A stretch of 64,000 nucleotides of DNA from assembly GCA_965197395.1 (NCBI GenBank), contig OZ240205.1, positions 434,001-498,000 on the forward strand, in the 5' to 3' direction. The position numbers were made by a program, and so were the translations under genes. Shown piece after piece: positions 1 to 7,258 of this stretch. The DNA comes from CAZYFH01 sp965197395. Its GTDB lineage: Bacteria; Acidobacteriota; Vicinamibacteria; Vicinamibacterales; UBA8438. The stretch's first letter is position 1. Each line of letters starts with the position of its first letter. The notes beneath the pieces are model-generated. The model was not told the origin of the DNA. It saw nothing but the letters and a program-made list of their open reading frames with translations, and ran no database searches.

Positions 1-60
1 CTGTGACGGCAGAAGACGACGGCCAGGGCGCCGGCGGGACGCGCGCCACGCGAGGTGAGG

Positions 61-213
61 CCGTTATGCGGCTCGAAACGAGGGTTTGTGCTCGTTGTGG
101 CCTGACGGGAACGGCCAAGGCGCGCACGGCGCGCCTCGCGGGCGCGGAGTGGGGCTCTCGGGGTCCCCGCGGAGCGCCCGCGGCGGGGTTCGGGGGCGCA
201 GCCCCCGTCTAGT
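61..213 (+). repeat. Dispersed intergenic repeat, copy 1
   Basis: A GC-rich stretch of about 150 bp that recurs at 2123-2236 and 61832-61984. Shared blocks include AAGGCGCGCACGG, GGGGCTCTCGGGGTCCCCGC, GGCGGGGTTCGGGG and the tail GCCCCCGTCTAG. The 3' end forms a strong hairpin (GGGGGC, loop GCA, GCCCCC) about 10 nt before the selenoprotein start. An open frame crosses it, but the frame is made only of the repeat and is not a gene. The 60 bases to its left show no identifiable gene end. Confidence 0.8.
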
Positions 214-219
214 GAGTAG

Positions 220-771
220 ATGAGCGAGCAACGATTACCCACCGGTCAGATCGTCTACGATCCGCGCGGCCGCATCACCGCTGAGCCCCAGACGCCGGCC
301 CCGCGCCTGGCCCAACTGGACGGTATCCGGCTCGGCGTCCTGGACAACTCCAAGTGGAACGCGTCCAAGCTGCTCCGGCGGACGGTGACCCTCCTTGAGG
401 CTGACACGTCGTTCGCATCGGTCCGGATCTTCAAGAAGGACAGTTTCTCGACACCGGCCGCGACGGCGCTCCTCGCCGAGGTCGCCCGGGAATCCGACGC
501 CGTCATCACCGCCATCGGCGATTGAGGGTCGTGCACGTCGTGCAGTCTGCACGACGCGGTCGCGCTGGAGCGTCGAGGCATCCCGACGGCGGTCATCGTG
601 ACCCGCGCGTTTCTCCATGAGGCCGACGTCCAGCGCGCGGCCCTTGGCGCGGAGCGACTCCAGGCCGCCGTCATCACCCACCCGCTGAGCACAATCACCG
701 ACGACGACATCGCGGCGCGAGCGGCCGAGGCCGCCCGTCAAGTCGCGCACATCCTGACTGGGGACGCATAG
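220..771 (+). CDS. UGSC-family selenoprotein with in-frame UGA (Sec102)
   Basis: The frame opens with ATG at 220, meets TGA at 523-525 and continues open to TAG at 769-771, giving 183 residues. The codons around the TGA read Asp-UGA-Gly-Ser-Cys-Thr-Ser-Cys, the U-G-S-C motif of the UGSC family, whose members carry Sec or Cys at that site. Sequence on both sides fits one protein: an N-terminal half with GVLDNSKWNASKLL, then SLHDAVALERRGIPTAVIVT after the motif. A hairpin of the bacterial SECIS type begins 11 nt after the TGA. Sec102 and Cys105 could form a redox pair; the reaction is unknown. A racemase gene of the LarA type starts 55 bp downstream on the same strand. The alternative, a nonsense mutation, is unlikely given the motif and hairpin. 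No selA, selB or selC is in view. Confidence 0.9.
523..556 (+). promoter_or_regulatory. UGA codon and bacterial SECIS hairpin
   Basis: TGA at 523-525 is followed by a perfect 9-bp stem: CGTCGTGCA at 536-544 pairs with TGCACGACG at 548-556 around the triloop GTC. The loop starts 19 nt after the UGA and its first base is G, as expected for bacterial SECIS elements. The apical part (TGCA, loop ending GTC, TGCA) resembles the E. coli fdhF SECIS, which has a GGUC loop. SelB binding is inferred, not seen. Confidence 0.82.
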
Positions 772-791
772 GTAGACGGGGCTGCGCCCCC
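772..791 (-). repeat. Inverted fragment of the intergenic repeat tail
   Basis: Right after the selenoprotein stop the sequence reads TAGACGGGGCTGCGCCCCC. This is nearly the reverse complement of the tail of the long repeat (hairpin plus GTCTA). It can fold as GGGGC, loop TGC, GCCCC and may act as a weak terminator. Confidence 0.55.
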
Positions 792-813
792 AATCCTCGA
801 CGCGGGCCCGCGG

Positions 814-819
814 TATCAT
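814..819 (+). promoter_or_regulatory. -10-like box 6 nt before the larA-like GTG start
   Basis: TATCAT lies 6 nt upstream of the GTG start at 826 and no Shine-Dalgarno is present. Normal -10 to start-site spacing would place transcription at or next to the GTG, so the message would be leaderless. No convincing -35 was seen. Confidence 0.4.
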
Positions 820-825
820 CTGCGG

Positions 826-2100
826 GTGAACGTCGACCTGGCCTACGGCCGCGGGCGCCTTGCGGTCGACTTCCCCGCCGAGCGAACGACCGTCCTCGAG
901 CCCACCTACGTCGATGGGCTTCCAGACGAAGGCGCCGCGATTCGGGACGCCCTCCGGCGGCCGCTGAACCGGCCCCCGCTCGCCGCATTGGTCGGGCGTG
1001 ACCAGCGCGTGGCCATCTCCGTGTGCGACATCACCCGTCCGATGCCAAGCCGTACGCTCCTCCCCGTGCTGCTCGGCGAGCTCGCCCACGTGCCGGATGA
1101 TCACATCACCATCCTGATCGCGGCCGGGACGCATCGAGCCAATACGCACGCGGAGCTCACCGAGATGCTCGGCGAGCCGATCGTCGATCGCTATCGCATC
1201 ATCAACCACGACGCGTTTGACGATGCCACGCTCGTCCACCTCGGTGAGGTCGAGCCCGACGTCCCAGTCTGGCTGAACACGCACTGGGTCGAGGCCGATA
1301 TCCGCATCACGACCGGGTTCGTCGAGCCGCATTTCTTTGCCGGCTTCAGCGGCGGTCCCAAACTGGTTGCACCGGGCCTCGCCGGGTTCAAGACGACGAT
1401 GCGTCTCCATGACGCCGAGATGATCGCCAACCCACGCGCGCGGTGGGGCGTGACCGAGGGCAATCCGATCCACGATGCGATCCGCCGGATCGCGGCACAC
1501 GTCGGCGTCGATTTCAGCGTCGACGTCGCGATCAACCGCGACCGCCAGATCGTCAGCGCCTGTGCCGGCGAGATCTTCGCTGTCCACGCGCAGATGGCGT
1601 CGCAGGTCAAGCGGACCGCCATGCAAGCGTTCGACGCACCGTTCGACGTCGTCGTGACGACCAACAGCGGTTACCCGCTCGATCAGAACCTCTACCAGAG
1701 CGTCAAGGGGATGTCGGCCGCGGCGCAGGTCGTCAAGCCGGGCGGCGCCATCGTATGCGCTGCCGAGTGCGCCGATGGCCTGCCGTCGCACGGCGAGTAT
1801 CGCGACATCCTGACCCAGCGCCAGACGCCGTCCGATCTCCTCGCGATGATCTGTGCCGCCGGCCACAACCGACACGACCAGTGGGAAGTGCAGATCCAGG
1901 CACAGATCCAGCAGCGCGCGGAGGTCTTCTTGAAGGCGGACGGCCTCTCGGTCGCCGACGTGCGTGCCGCGCATCTGACGCCGACGGAGGATATCGGCGC
2001 CACCGTGCGGGCGCAGCTCGCTCGCTTCGGTCGTGACGCCCGCGTGTGCGTCCTACCCGAAGGTCCGCAGACGATTCCCTACCTCGCCTCGCAGGGCTGA
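826..2100 (+). CDS. LarA-family nickel-pincer racemase/epimerase (DUF2088)
   Basis: A 424-residue protein with the full LarA signature: CDITRP at 67-72, GTHR at 101-104, EPHFFAGFSGGPK at 167-179. By spacing, His103, His169, Lys179 and His195 match the two catalytic histidines, the lysine that binds the nickel-pincer nucleotide, and the nickel-ligand histidine of Lactobacillus LarA (H108, H174, K184, H200). It is therefore probably a cofactor-loaded, active racemase or epimerase of a 2-hydroxy acid; the substrate cannot be read from sequence. The cofactor genes larB, larC and larE are not in the window. Its neighbour is the UGSC selenoprotein gene, with which it probably forms a unit. The GTG start follows a -10-like box by 6 nt. 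The TGA stop sits in the loop of a short hairpin. Confidence 0.9.
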   Translation: MNVDLAYGRGRLAVDFPAERTTVLEPTYVDGLPDEGAAIRDALRRPLNRPPLAALVGRDQRVAISVCDITRPMPSRTLLPVLLGELAHVPDDHITILIAAGTHRANTHAELTEMLGEPIVDRYRIINHDAFDDATLVHLGEVEPDVPVWLNTHWVEADIRITTGFVEPHFFAGFSGGPKLVAPGLAGFKTTMRLHDAEMIANPRARWGVTEGNPIHDAIRRIAAHVGVDFSVDVAINRDRQIVSACAGEIFAVHAQMASQVKRTAMQAFDAPFDVVVTTNSGYPLDQNLYQSVKGMSAAAQVVKPGGAIVCAAECADGLPSHGEYRDILTQRQTPSDLLAMICAAGHNRHDQWEVQIQAQIQQRAEVFLKADGLSVADVRAAHLTPTEDIGATVRAQLARFGRDARVCVLPEGPQTIPYLASQG

Positions 2101-2107
2101 AGCCCTG
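2092..2107. repeat. TGAA-loop palindromic repeat, copy A
   Basis: CAGGGC, loop TGAA, GCCCTG, followed by CGCTACG. Copies B (27113-27130) and C (46461-46498) share the TGAA (or TTCA) loop and the flanking CGCTACG or GTAGCG. The TGA of the loop is the stop codon of the upstream gene. Confidence 0.65.
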
Positions 2108-2122
2108 CGCTACGTACGACTG

Positions 2123-2236
2123 GCGTAGTTGGCCGAGGACAAGGCGCGCACGGCGCGCCTCGCGGGCGCGGAGTGGGGCTCTCGCGGTCCCCACGTAGCG
2201 CCCCCGCGTGGGGTTCGGGGTGAAGCCCCGTCTAAG
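2123..2236 (+). repeat. Dispersed intergenic repeat, copy 2
   Basis: Direct copy of the repeat at 61-213, with the blocks AAGGCGCGCACGGCGCGCCT and GCGGAGTGGGGCTCTCG conserved and a tail GGGGTGAAGCCCCGTCTA. The hairpin has TGAA as loop here. It fills the space between the larA-like gene and the convergent kinase-like gene, so the selenoprotein and larA-like genes lie between two direct copies. Confidence 0.8.
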
Positions 2237-3449
2237 GAATAGACCGGCTCAGCGACACGCGGATGACATATACGCCTTCGTTCTCTTGCGTGATGCCGAA
2301 GACCTCCGTTCGCCGGCCGACGAACTCGGCAAGGCCATCGTGCGGCTCGGGATCCGCGTGGTCGCGCGCGAGCCACATCAGCTCTTCGTCGTCACGGACC
2401 AGTCCGTACGCGTGTCCGGCATGGAGCCCGTCGCTGGCAACCGACTCCTGGGGTCCGCGGTAATTCGCCAATCGAACCACCGTTCCGAGCCAGCTCAGCT
2501 CCGAGCCTTCCAGCACGACGGGGTTCTCGTTGAGCGCGTCGACGAGGCGACCGGCGAGGGCCTCTAGATCCACGTCGACCGGGTCATCCGGTGCCGCCGG
2601 CCCCGCTGGCGACGGGGCGGGCGACGGGAGACGATATCGGACGAACACGTCGCGCTCGCCACGATCCTCGACCAGCTCGTCGATGTCCTTCCGCATCTCG
2701 TCGCGACGCTCGAGTATCGCTTCGATCTCGCCGCCGGTCAGCCACTCCCCGAGCGCCGTCGCCAGCGTCGCCTTGTCGAGGGCGACGAAGCGATCCCACA
2801 GGTCGCGATCCACGCGGGTCAGCACATGGACCCGTTCGTCCGTGTCGGTCGTGAACGCGCGCGAGTTGTCGATGATGATGATGTTCCACGCCGGGTCCAC
2901 CATCCAGTTTCCGAGATTCGGGTCCTTGTTGTAGATGAGGTTGTGGAACATCTTGGCGCGGATGAGCATCCAGTTGTATTTCCCGATGAACCGGGGTGGC
3001 ATGGACGACGTTGCCGGGGGGCCGCCCATCGATTTCCACGTTTCCGCGTTGTCGACCCACAAACCGGCGGCGCCGAGCTCGCCGTCGATCCGTCGCTCGA
3101 CATACGGCGGTGTCATATTGAGCTCGAGGAGCCTGTCCAGCTCGTAGGCGGCGATCTCGGCCTTGTAGTTCTCCCAATACCCCTGATAGATCCCGGGTTT
3201 GATGTCCTTCCAGACGAAGGCCTCGACCAGTCCGCCGGCGACGAGGGTCGCCTTCCAGGGGTTGGTCACACCATCGCCGATCTCCACGAGATCGACGATC
3301 TCCTCGGTCCGGAGCGCCTCCTCGAACGCACCGGGCTCCTCGAGCCACGTGATCGCGCTAGCCGGTGCGCTGTCTTGCGCCGACACCGACATCGACGCGA
3401 GGAACCCCGCCGCGAGCAGCCACGCTGATGTCCGTCGGACAACGTGCAC
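2232..3449 (-). CDS. Exported kinase-like protein A
   Basis: A 405-residue protein with a cleavable signal (MHVVRRTSAWLLAAGFLASM, then SVSAQ). The core is an atypical kinase-like fold of the broad HipA/PI3K/Fam20 type. It has Lys81 in FVWKDIKPG as candidate ATP lysine, AAYELDRLL near 100-108, D-P-N-L-G-N at 176-181 as catalytic loop, and IIIIDNSRAF at 190-199 with Asp194 in the metal-binding role. A C-terminal region after a Pro/Ala-rich linker near 280-300 is unrelated to the neighbour. It starts with GTG after AAGGAGGA and lies 32 bp behind the paralogue at 3482-4300, so the two are probably co-transcribed. The substrate is unknown, and the kinase assignment rests on motifs only. Confidence 0.6.
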   Translation of the reverse strand: MHVVRRTSAWLLAAGFLASMSVSAQDSAPASAITWLEEPGAFEEALRTEEIVDLVEIGDGVTNPWKATLVAGGLVEAFVWKDIKPGIYQGYWENYKAEIAAYELDRLLELNMTPPYVERRIDGELGAAGLWVDNAETWKSMGGPPATSSMPPRFIGKYNWMLIRAKMFHNLIYNKDPNLGNWMVDPAWNIIIIDNSRAFTTDTDERVHVLTRVDRDLWDRFVALDKATLATALGEWLTGGEIEAILERRDEMRKDIDELVEDRGERDVFVRYRLPSPAPSPAGPAAPDDPVDVDLEALAGRLVDALNENPVVLEGSELSWLGTVVRLANYRGPQESVASDGLHAGHAYGLVRDDEELMWLARDHADPEPHDGLAEFVGRRTEVFGITQENEGVYVIRVSLSRSIP

Positions 3450-3481
3450 GAGGTCCTCCTTATTCAGTTACAACGACGGAA

Positions 3482-4300
3482 TCACTCATACAGAACGGCG
3501 TCCGGGCCTTTGGCCTCGATCAGGCGCGTAAAGTGGTCAACGATCGCATCGCGCCGATCGAGCACGGCGTCGATTTCCCGACCGGTGAGATGCGGGTCGG
3601 TCTGTCGTTCGATTGCGTCTTTGGTCAAATCTCGGAGTCTCGCAAAGAGCGCGCGGTCGACTCTCACGAGGTCGTCCGGTCGCTGCAGCGTCGCCTCCCG
3701 ACGGAACGCACGCGAGAAGTCGATCATGTGGAGCGTCCAGTCGCGCGTATACACGACATTGCCCTGATTGCGGTCAGTGTCCTGCACGAGCTCGGCGAAC
3801 AGGAGCATCCGGGCCATCTGCGCGCTCCACCGCTGCATGTCCTCCGGCCATTGGCGCTCGTTCAGACGCGTCTCCTCGTTGAACATGACGTCGTCGAGCC
3901 ACCAGCTCAGCGACCCTGTGCGGCCGTCCCATGTCCGCTCCACGTACACCGGCATCATCTCAGCGAGACCGAGCATCTCGGCGAGCTCGTAAGCGGCGAT
4001 GTTGTAGCGGTAGGAATCGATGAAGCGCCGTTCGTAGCGGTCGCCAAACTGCCGAGGCCCCTCGTCACGATCGACCGACTGAAAGTGCGCGTCGTGCTCG
4101 AGGTGTCCGTCGCTCAAGGTCAGCCGCCAGGGCTGAGTAGTGCCTCTCCCGGTGTGCTCGGCGGCGATGACTTCGGCCGTGAGAAGAAACTGACGCATCT
4201 CGTCACGGGTGAGTGCGGCCGGCTGCGCCAGGGCGGCTGAGGCGCCAGCCGCGACGGCCAGCAGCAGCACGCATCCGATACGGCAGCGACCCATCATCAT
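3482..4300 (-). CDS. Exported kinase-like protein B
   Basis: A 272-residue paralogue of the protein at 2232-3449. ATG at 4300 is chosen because AAGGGA lies 7 nt upstream and the protein then starts with a normal signal peptide (cleavage near ALAQ). Shared motifs are IAAYELAEML near 101-110, D-R-N-Q-G-N at 176-181 and MIDFSRAF at 192-199, with Asp176, Asn181 and Asp194 at the same positions as in its partner. The lysine seen in protein A is not obvious here (region HDAHFQSVD), so this copy may be inactive or bind nucleotide differently. A pair with one intact and one altered site suggests a kinase and pseudokinase working in the periplasm or outside; that is inference. Confidence 0.58.
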   Translation of the reverse strand: MMMGRCRIGCVLLLAVAAGASAALAQPAALTRDEMRQFLLTAEVIAAEHTGRGTTQPWRLTLSDGHLEHDAHFQSVDRDEGPRQFGDRYERRFIDSYRYNIAAYELAEMLGLAEMMPVYVERTWDGRTGSLSWWLDDVMFNEETRLNERQWPEDMQRWSAQMARMLLFAELVQDTDRNQGNVVYTRDWTLHMIDFSRAFRREATLQRPDDLVRVDRALFARLRDLTKDAIERQTDPHLTGREIDAVLDRRDAIVDHFTRLIEAKGPDAVLYE

Positions 4301-4363
4301 GCCGGTGTCCCTTCCCCGACGCCGTGGCACCGCCCGCCGTAGGGCGGAAGCGACCATGGCCGC

Positions 4364-4369
4364 ATCATA
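4364..4369 (-). promoter_or_regulatory. -10-like box for the kinase-like pair
   Basis: TATGAT on the minus strand, 63 nt upstream of the ATG at 4300. It would transcribe both kinase-like genes. No clear -35 is seen. Confidence 0.35.
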
Positions 4370-4427
4370 CCAGCGAACCGGCGTGGTCGCGCCGTGTCTC
4401 GGGCGACGATTCCGATGTGCCAGCCCC

Positions 4428-4433
4428 TATAAT
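4428..4433 (+). promoter_or_regulatory. Consensus -10 box before the acyl-CoA dehydrogenase
   Basis: A perfect TATAAT ends 13 nt before ATG 4447 and overlaps the earlier in-frame ATG at 4432. A transcript starting about 7 nt later would exclude ATG 4432 and leave a leader of roughly 6 nt, which decides the start. Confidence 0.5.
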
Positions 4434-4446
4434 GACGCCCCAGACT

Positions 4447-5652
4447 ATGGACTTCCAACTCCCTCCCACGGCCGCCGCCCTCCGGTCCGAAGTCGAGGCG
4501 TTCGTCAACGAGGTGGTCTACCCGAACGAGCAGCTCTATGTCGACCAGGTCGAGTCGGGTGAGAACCGATGGGTGTCGCCGCCGATCATGGATGAGATGA
4601 CGCAACAGGCCCGGGACGCCGGCCTGTGGAATCTCTTCCTCCCCGACAGCGAGCATGGTGCGGGGCTGAGCAACCTCGAGTACGCGCCCTTGTGCGAGGT
4701 CATGGGTCGTTCGCCGATCGCGCCCGAGGTATTCAACTGCTCCGCGCCTGACACGGGCAACATGGAGGTGCTCGTCCGCTACGGCACCGAGGCACAGCGA
4801 CAACGGTGGCTCACGCCGCTCCTCGCCGGTGAGATTCGCTCGGCCTACGCGATGACCGAGCCGCACGTCGCCTCCTCGGATGCCACCAACATCAGCGCAC
4901 GTATCGAGCGCGACGGCGACGAGTACGTGATCAACGGCCACAAATGGTGGATCTCGGGGGCCGGCGATGCCCGCTGTCGGATCCTCATCTTCATGGGCAA
5001 GACCGACCCGGCGGCGGAGCGCCACAAGCAGCAGTCGATGATCCTGGTGCCGATCGATACGCCCGGCGTGACGCTCGTGCGTCCGCTCAGCGTCTTCGGG
5101 TACGATCACGCGCCGCATGGGCATTGGGAGATCACATTCGACGACGTCCGGGTGCCGTCCGATTACCTATTGCTCGGGGAAGGACGCGGGTTCGAGATCG
5201 CCCAGGGCCGCCTCGGGCCGGGAAGAATTCACCATTGCATGCGGACGATCGGGGTCGCCGAGCGAGCGCTCGAGGCAATGTGCGCCAGGGCCAAGACCAG
5301 GGTCGCCTTCGGGAAACCGCTCGCCGAGCAGGGCGTCGTGACGGCGGCGATCGCCGACTCGCGGATGGAGATCGAGCAGGCCCGGTTGCTGACGCTCAAG
5401 GCGGCGCACCTGATGGACACGGTCGGAAACAAGGTCGCACGGGCCGAGATCGCGATGATCAAGGTGGTCGCGCCGAACATGGCGCTCCGCGTGATCGATC
5501 GGGCGATCCAGCTACATGGGGGAGGCGGCGTGTCGGACGATTTCGGGCTCGCACAGGCGTGGGCCCACACCCGCACGCTACGGCTCGCTGACGGCCCGGA
5601 CGAGGTGCATCAACGCGCAATTGGCCGGTTGGAGCTGAAGAAGAACGCTTAG
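4447..5652 (+). CDS. Acyl-CoA dehydrogenase, ACAD10/11-like
   Basis: A FAD-dependent acyl-CoA dehydrogenase of 401 residues and complete architecture. It has the N-terminal helical domain, the central AYAMTEPHVASSDATN segment followed by INGHKWWISGAGD, and the C-terminal helical domain ending in IQLHGGGGVSDDFGLAQAWAHTRTLRLADGPDEVHQ. The start MDFQLPP is typical of the family. It is followed tail to tail by a MaoC-type dehydratase gene and then by an aminoglycoside-phosphotransferase-like kinase gene. In animals the dehydrogenase and kinase are fused as ACAD10/11, and in Pseudomonas LvaC and LvaA act on 4-hydroxyacyl-CoA (kinase phosphorylates the hydroxyl, dehydrogenase fold removes phosphate). 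A role in 4-hydroxy-acid breakdown is plausible. Confidence 0.85.
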   Translation: MDFQLPPTAAALRSEVEAFVNEVVYPNEQLYVDQVESGENRWVSPPIMDEMTQQARDAGLWNLFLPDSEHGAGLSNLEYAPLCEVMGRSPIAPEVFNCSAPDTGNMEVLVRYGTEAQRQRWLTPLLAGEIRSAYAMTEPHVASSDATNISARIERDGDEYVINGHKWWISGAGDARCRILIFMGKTDPAAERHKQQSMILVPIDTPGVTLVRPLSVFGYDHAPHGHWEITFDDVRVPSDYLLLGEGRGFEIAQGRLGPGRIHHCMRTIGVAERALEAMCARAKTRVAFGKPLAEQGVVTAAIADSRMEIEQARLLTLKAAHLMDTVGNKVARAEIAMIKVVAPNMALRVIDRAIQLHGGGGVSDDFGLAQAWAHTRTLRLADGPDEVHQRAIGRLELKKNA

Positions 5653-6107
5653 CCGTAGGCGAGGGTCAGGGTCTCGGCGACGCAGGCCGGCTTTGCGTGC
5701 CCCTCGATCTCCACGACGAACTTACTCACCATCCGCACACGGTGGGCGCCCACGCGTTCGGTCGACAGGACCTGCTGCACGCCGCGCAGCCGCGCCGGGA
5801 TCGGCACGGGCGCGGGAAACCGCACACGGTTGACCCCGTAGTTGATCAAGCGAGAGACGCCCTGGATCTCGACGATCTGTGTTCTGAATCTCGGCACGAG
5901 CGACAGCGTGAAGAACCCTTGAACGATGGTCCCGCCGAACGGCAGCTCGTTCCGGGCGCGCTCCACATCGAGGTGGATCCACTGGTGGTCCCCGGTCAGC
6001 TCCGAGAACTGCGTCACCATGTCCTGATCGACTGAGAACCACTCGCTCGCGCCGAGCTCGACGCCAGCTAGCGACTCGAGCTCGTCCAGCCCGTTGATTA
6101 CACGCAT
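5649..6107 (-). CDS. MaoC-like dehydratase
   Basis: A 152-residue hot-dog protein with the MaoC/R-hydratase signature TGDHQWIHLDVERARNELPFGGTIVQGF: the Asp and His of the hydratase motif are present. It probably hydrates or dehydrates a (3R)-hydroxyacyl-CoA or enoyl-CoA. ATG 6107 is preferred over a GTG at 6113 because the GTG overlaps the Shine-Dalgarno GGAGG. Its stop overlaps the stop of the convergent acyl-CoA dehydrogenase by 4 nt, and it diverges from the kinase gene at 6149, so the three form a compact fatty-acyl module. Confidence 0.85.
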   Translation of the reverse strand: MRVINGLDELESLAGVELGASEWFSVDQDMVTQFSELTGDHQWIHLDVERARNELPFGGTIVQGFFTLSLVPRFRTQIVEIQGVSRLINYGVNRVRFPAPVPIPARLRGVQQVLSTERVGAHRVRMVSKFVVEIEGHAKPACVAETLTLAYG

Positions 6108-6148
6108 CCGCACCTCCAGCGGTGGATAGTATAGGGTCGCCTCGGGCG

Positions 6149-7231
6149 ATGACGCATCCAGCCGACGATGACCCGGAGCTCATCGACGTCCGTCCCGACG
6201 AGCGATTCGACGCGGCACGGCTCGACCCATGGTTGCGCAGCCATCTCGACGGCATCGGGGCGGATGCGCGCCTCGAGGTGCGCCAGTTCGGTGGCGGTCA
6301 CGCGAACCTGACGTACCTCCTCCGGCTGGGCGACCGCGAGCTTGTGCTACGGCGCCCCCCGCTCGGGCCGGTGGCACCCACGTCGCACGACATGCGGCGG
6401 GAGCATCGCGTGCTCGCGCGGCTCGTCGACGCGTTTCCCCTCGCTCCGCGCAGCTACGCCCTGTGCCAGGACCACTCGATCCTGGGATGCGACTTTCACA
6501 TCATGGAGCGGCGTCATGGGTTCGTCGTTCGTCGTGACTTGCCGCCGGCATTTCGTGATCAGCCCGAGCTGAACCGACGGTTGTCGGAGACGATCGTGGA
6601 TACGCTTGCCGCGCTGCACGGCGTCGATCCCGAGAGTGTGGGGCTCGGTGACCTCGGACGCCCGGAGGGGTTCCTCGAGCGCCAGCTCACCGGGTGGGTC
6701 AGGAGATGGCAGGCGACCCGAGACGCGGAGGCGGGTGACGACGACCGCGTCGACCGCCTCGCTGCCTGGCTGCAGCGAAGCGTCCCATCGTCCCGCTACG
6801 CCACCTTGCTCCACCACGACTACAAGCTCGACAACATGCTCGTGGAGACCACCGATCCGGCGACGCCCGTCGCGGTCCTCGACTGGGACATGGCCACGCG
6901 TGGTGACCCGCTCGTGGAGCTCGGCTATCTCCTGATCTTCTGGGCGGAGGCGACCGACGACCCGGCGTGGATCGAGGCGGCGGCCATGCCGACCCATCAT
7001 CCGGGGGGGCTGACTCGCGCCGACGTCGTCGCCAGATATGCAGACCGAACGGGCTTCGACGTCACGCACATCCGCTGGTATCACGTCTTTGGATTGTTCA
7101 AGCTCATCGTCATCCTGCAGCAGATCTACGTCCGCTACGTCCGTGGTCAGACGCAAGATCAACGGTTCGCGCGCTTTGGCCGGCGGGTCAACGGCCTGAT
7201 CGCGAAGGCGTGGTTCCTTCTTTCCGAGTGA
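6149..7231 (+). CDS. Phosphotransferase family protein, ACAD11/LvaA-like kinase
   Basis: A 360-residue protein of the APH/choline-kinase fold. The catalytic motif is LLHHDYKLDNML and the metal-binding motif VAVLDWDMATRGDPLVELGYLL. The N-lobe has QFGGGHANLTYLLRLGDRELVLRRPP, with the LRRPP form usual in kinases linked to acyl-CoA dehydrogenases. The likely substrate is a hydroxyacyl-CoA rather than an aminoglycoside, given the dehydrogenase and dehydratase genes beside it. ATG 6149 is chosen over an upstream in-frame ATG at 6122, because a TAGTATAGG box at 6127-6135 lies between them and would leave only a short leader. Confidence 0.85.
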   Translation: MTHPADDDPELIDVRPDERFDAARLDPWLRSHLDGIGADARLEVRQFGGGHANLTYLLRLGDRELVLRRPPLGPVAPTSHDMRREHRVLARLVDAFPLAPRSYALCQDHSILGCDFHIMERRHGFVVRRDLPPAFRDQPELNRRLSETIVDTLAALHGVDPESVGLGDLGRPEGFLERQLTGWVRRWQATRDAEAGDDDRVDRLAAWLQRSVPSSRYATLLHHDYKLDNMLVETTDPATPVAVLDWDMATRGDPLVELGYLLIFWAEATDDPAWIEAAAMPTHHPGGLTRADVVARYADRTGFDVTHIRWYHVFGLFKLIVILQQIYVRYVRGQTQDQRFARFGRRVNGLIAKAWFLLSE

Positions 7232-7258
7232 GATACACTCCACCATCGAGGAGACAGC

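Noticed and set aside
3..212. 69-codon frame at the left edge
   Set aside because: It consists almost entirely of the dispersed GC-rich repeat, which also occurs in non-coding positions.
523..525. TGA as an ordinary stop or nonsense mutation
   Set aside because: The downstream 81 codons stay open in frame, the motif U-G-S-C forms exactly at the TGA, and a SECIS-type hairpin follows at the right distance.
235..1974. Long open frame of 579 codons on the minus strand over the selenoprotein and larA-like genes
   Set aside because: It is antisense to two genes with full family motifs and has the Asp/Arg/Val-rich look of a high-GC shadow frame. Similar shadows lie at 6347-8236, 10180-11829, 26900-28771, 30182-32398 and 59451-60917.
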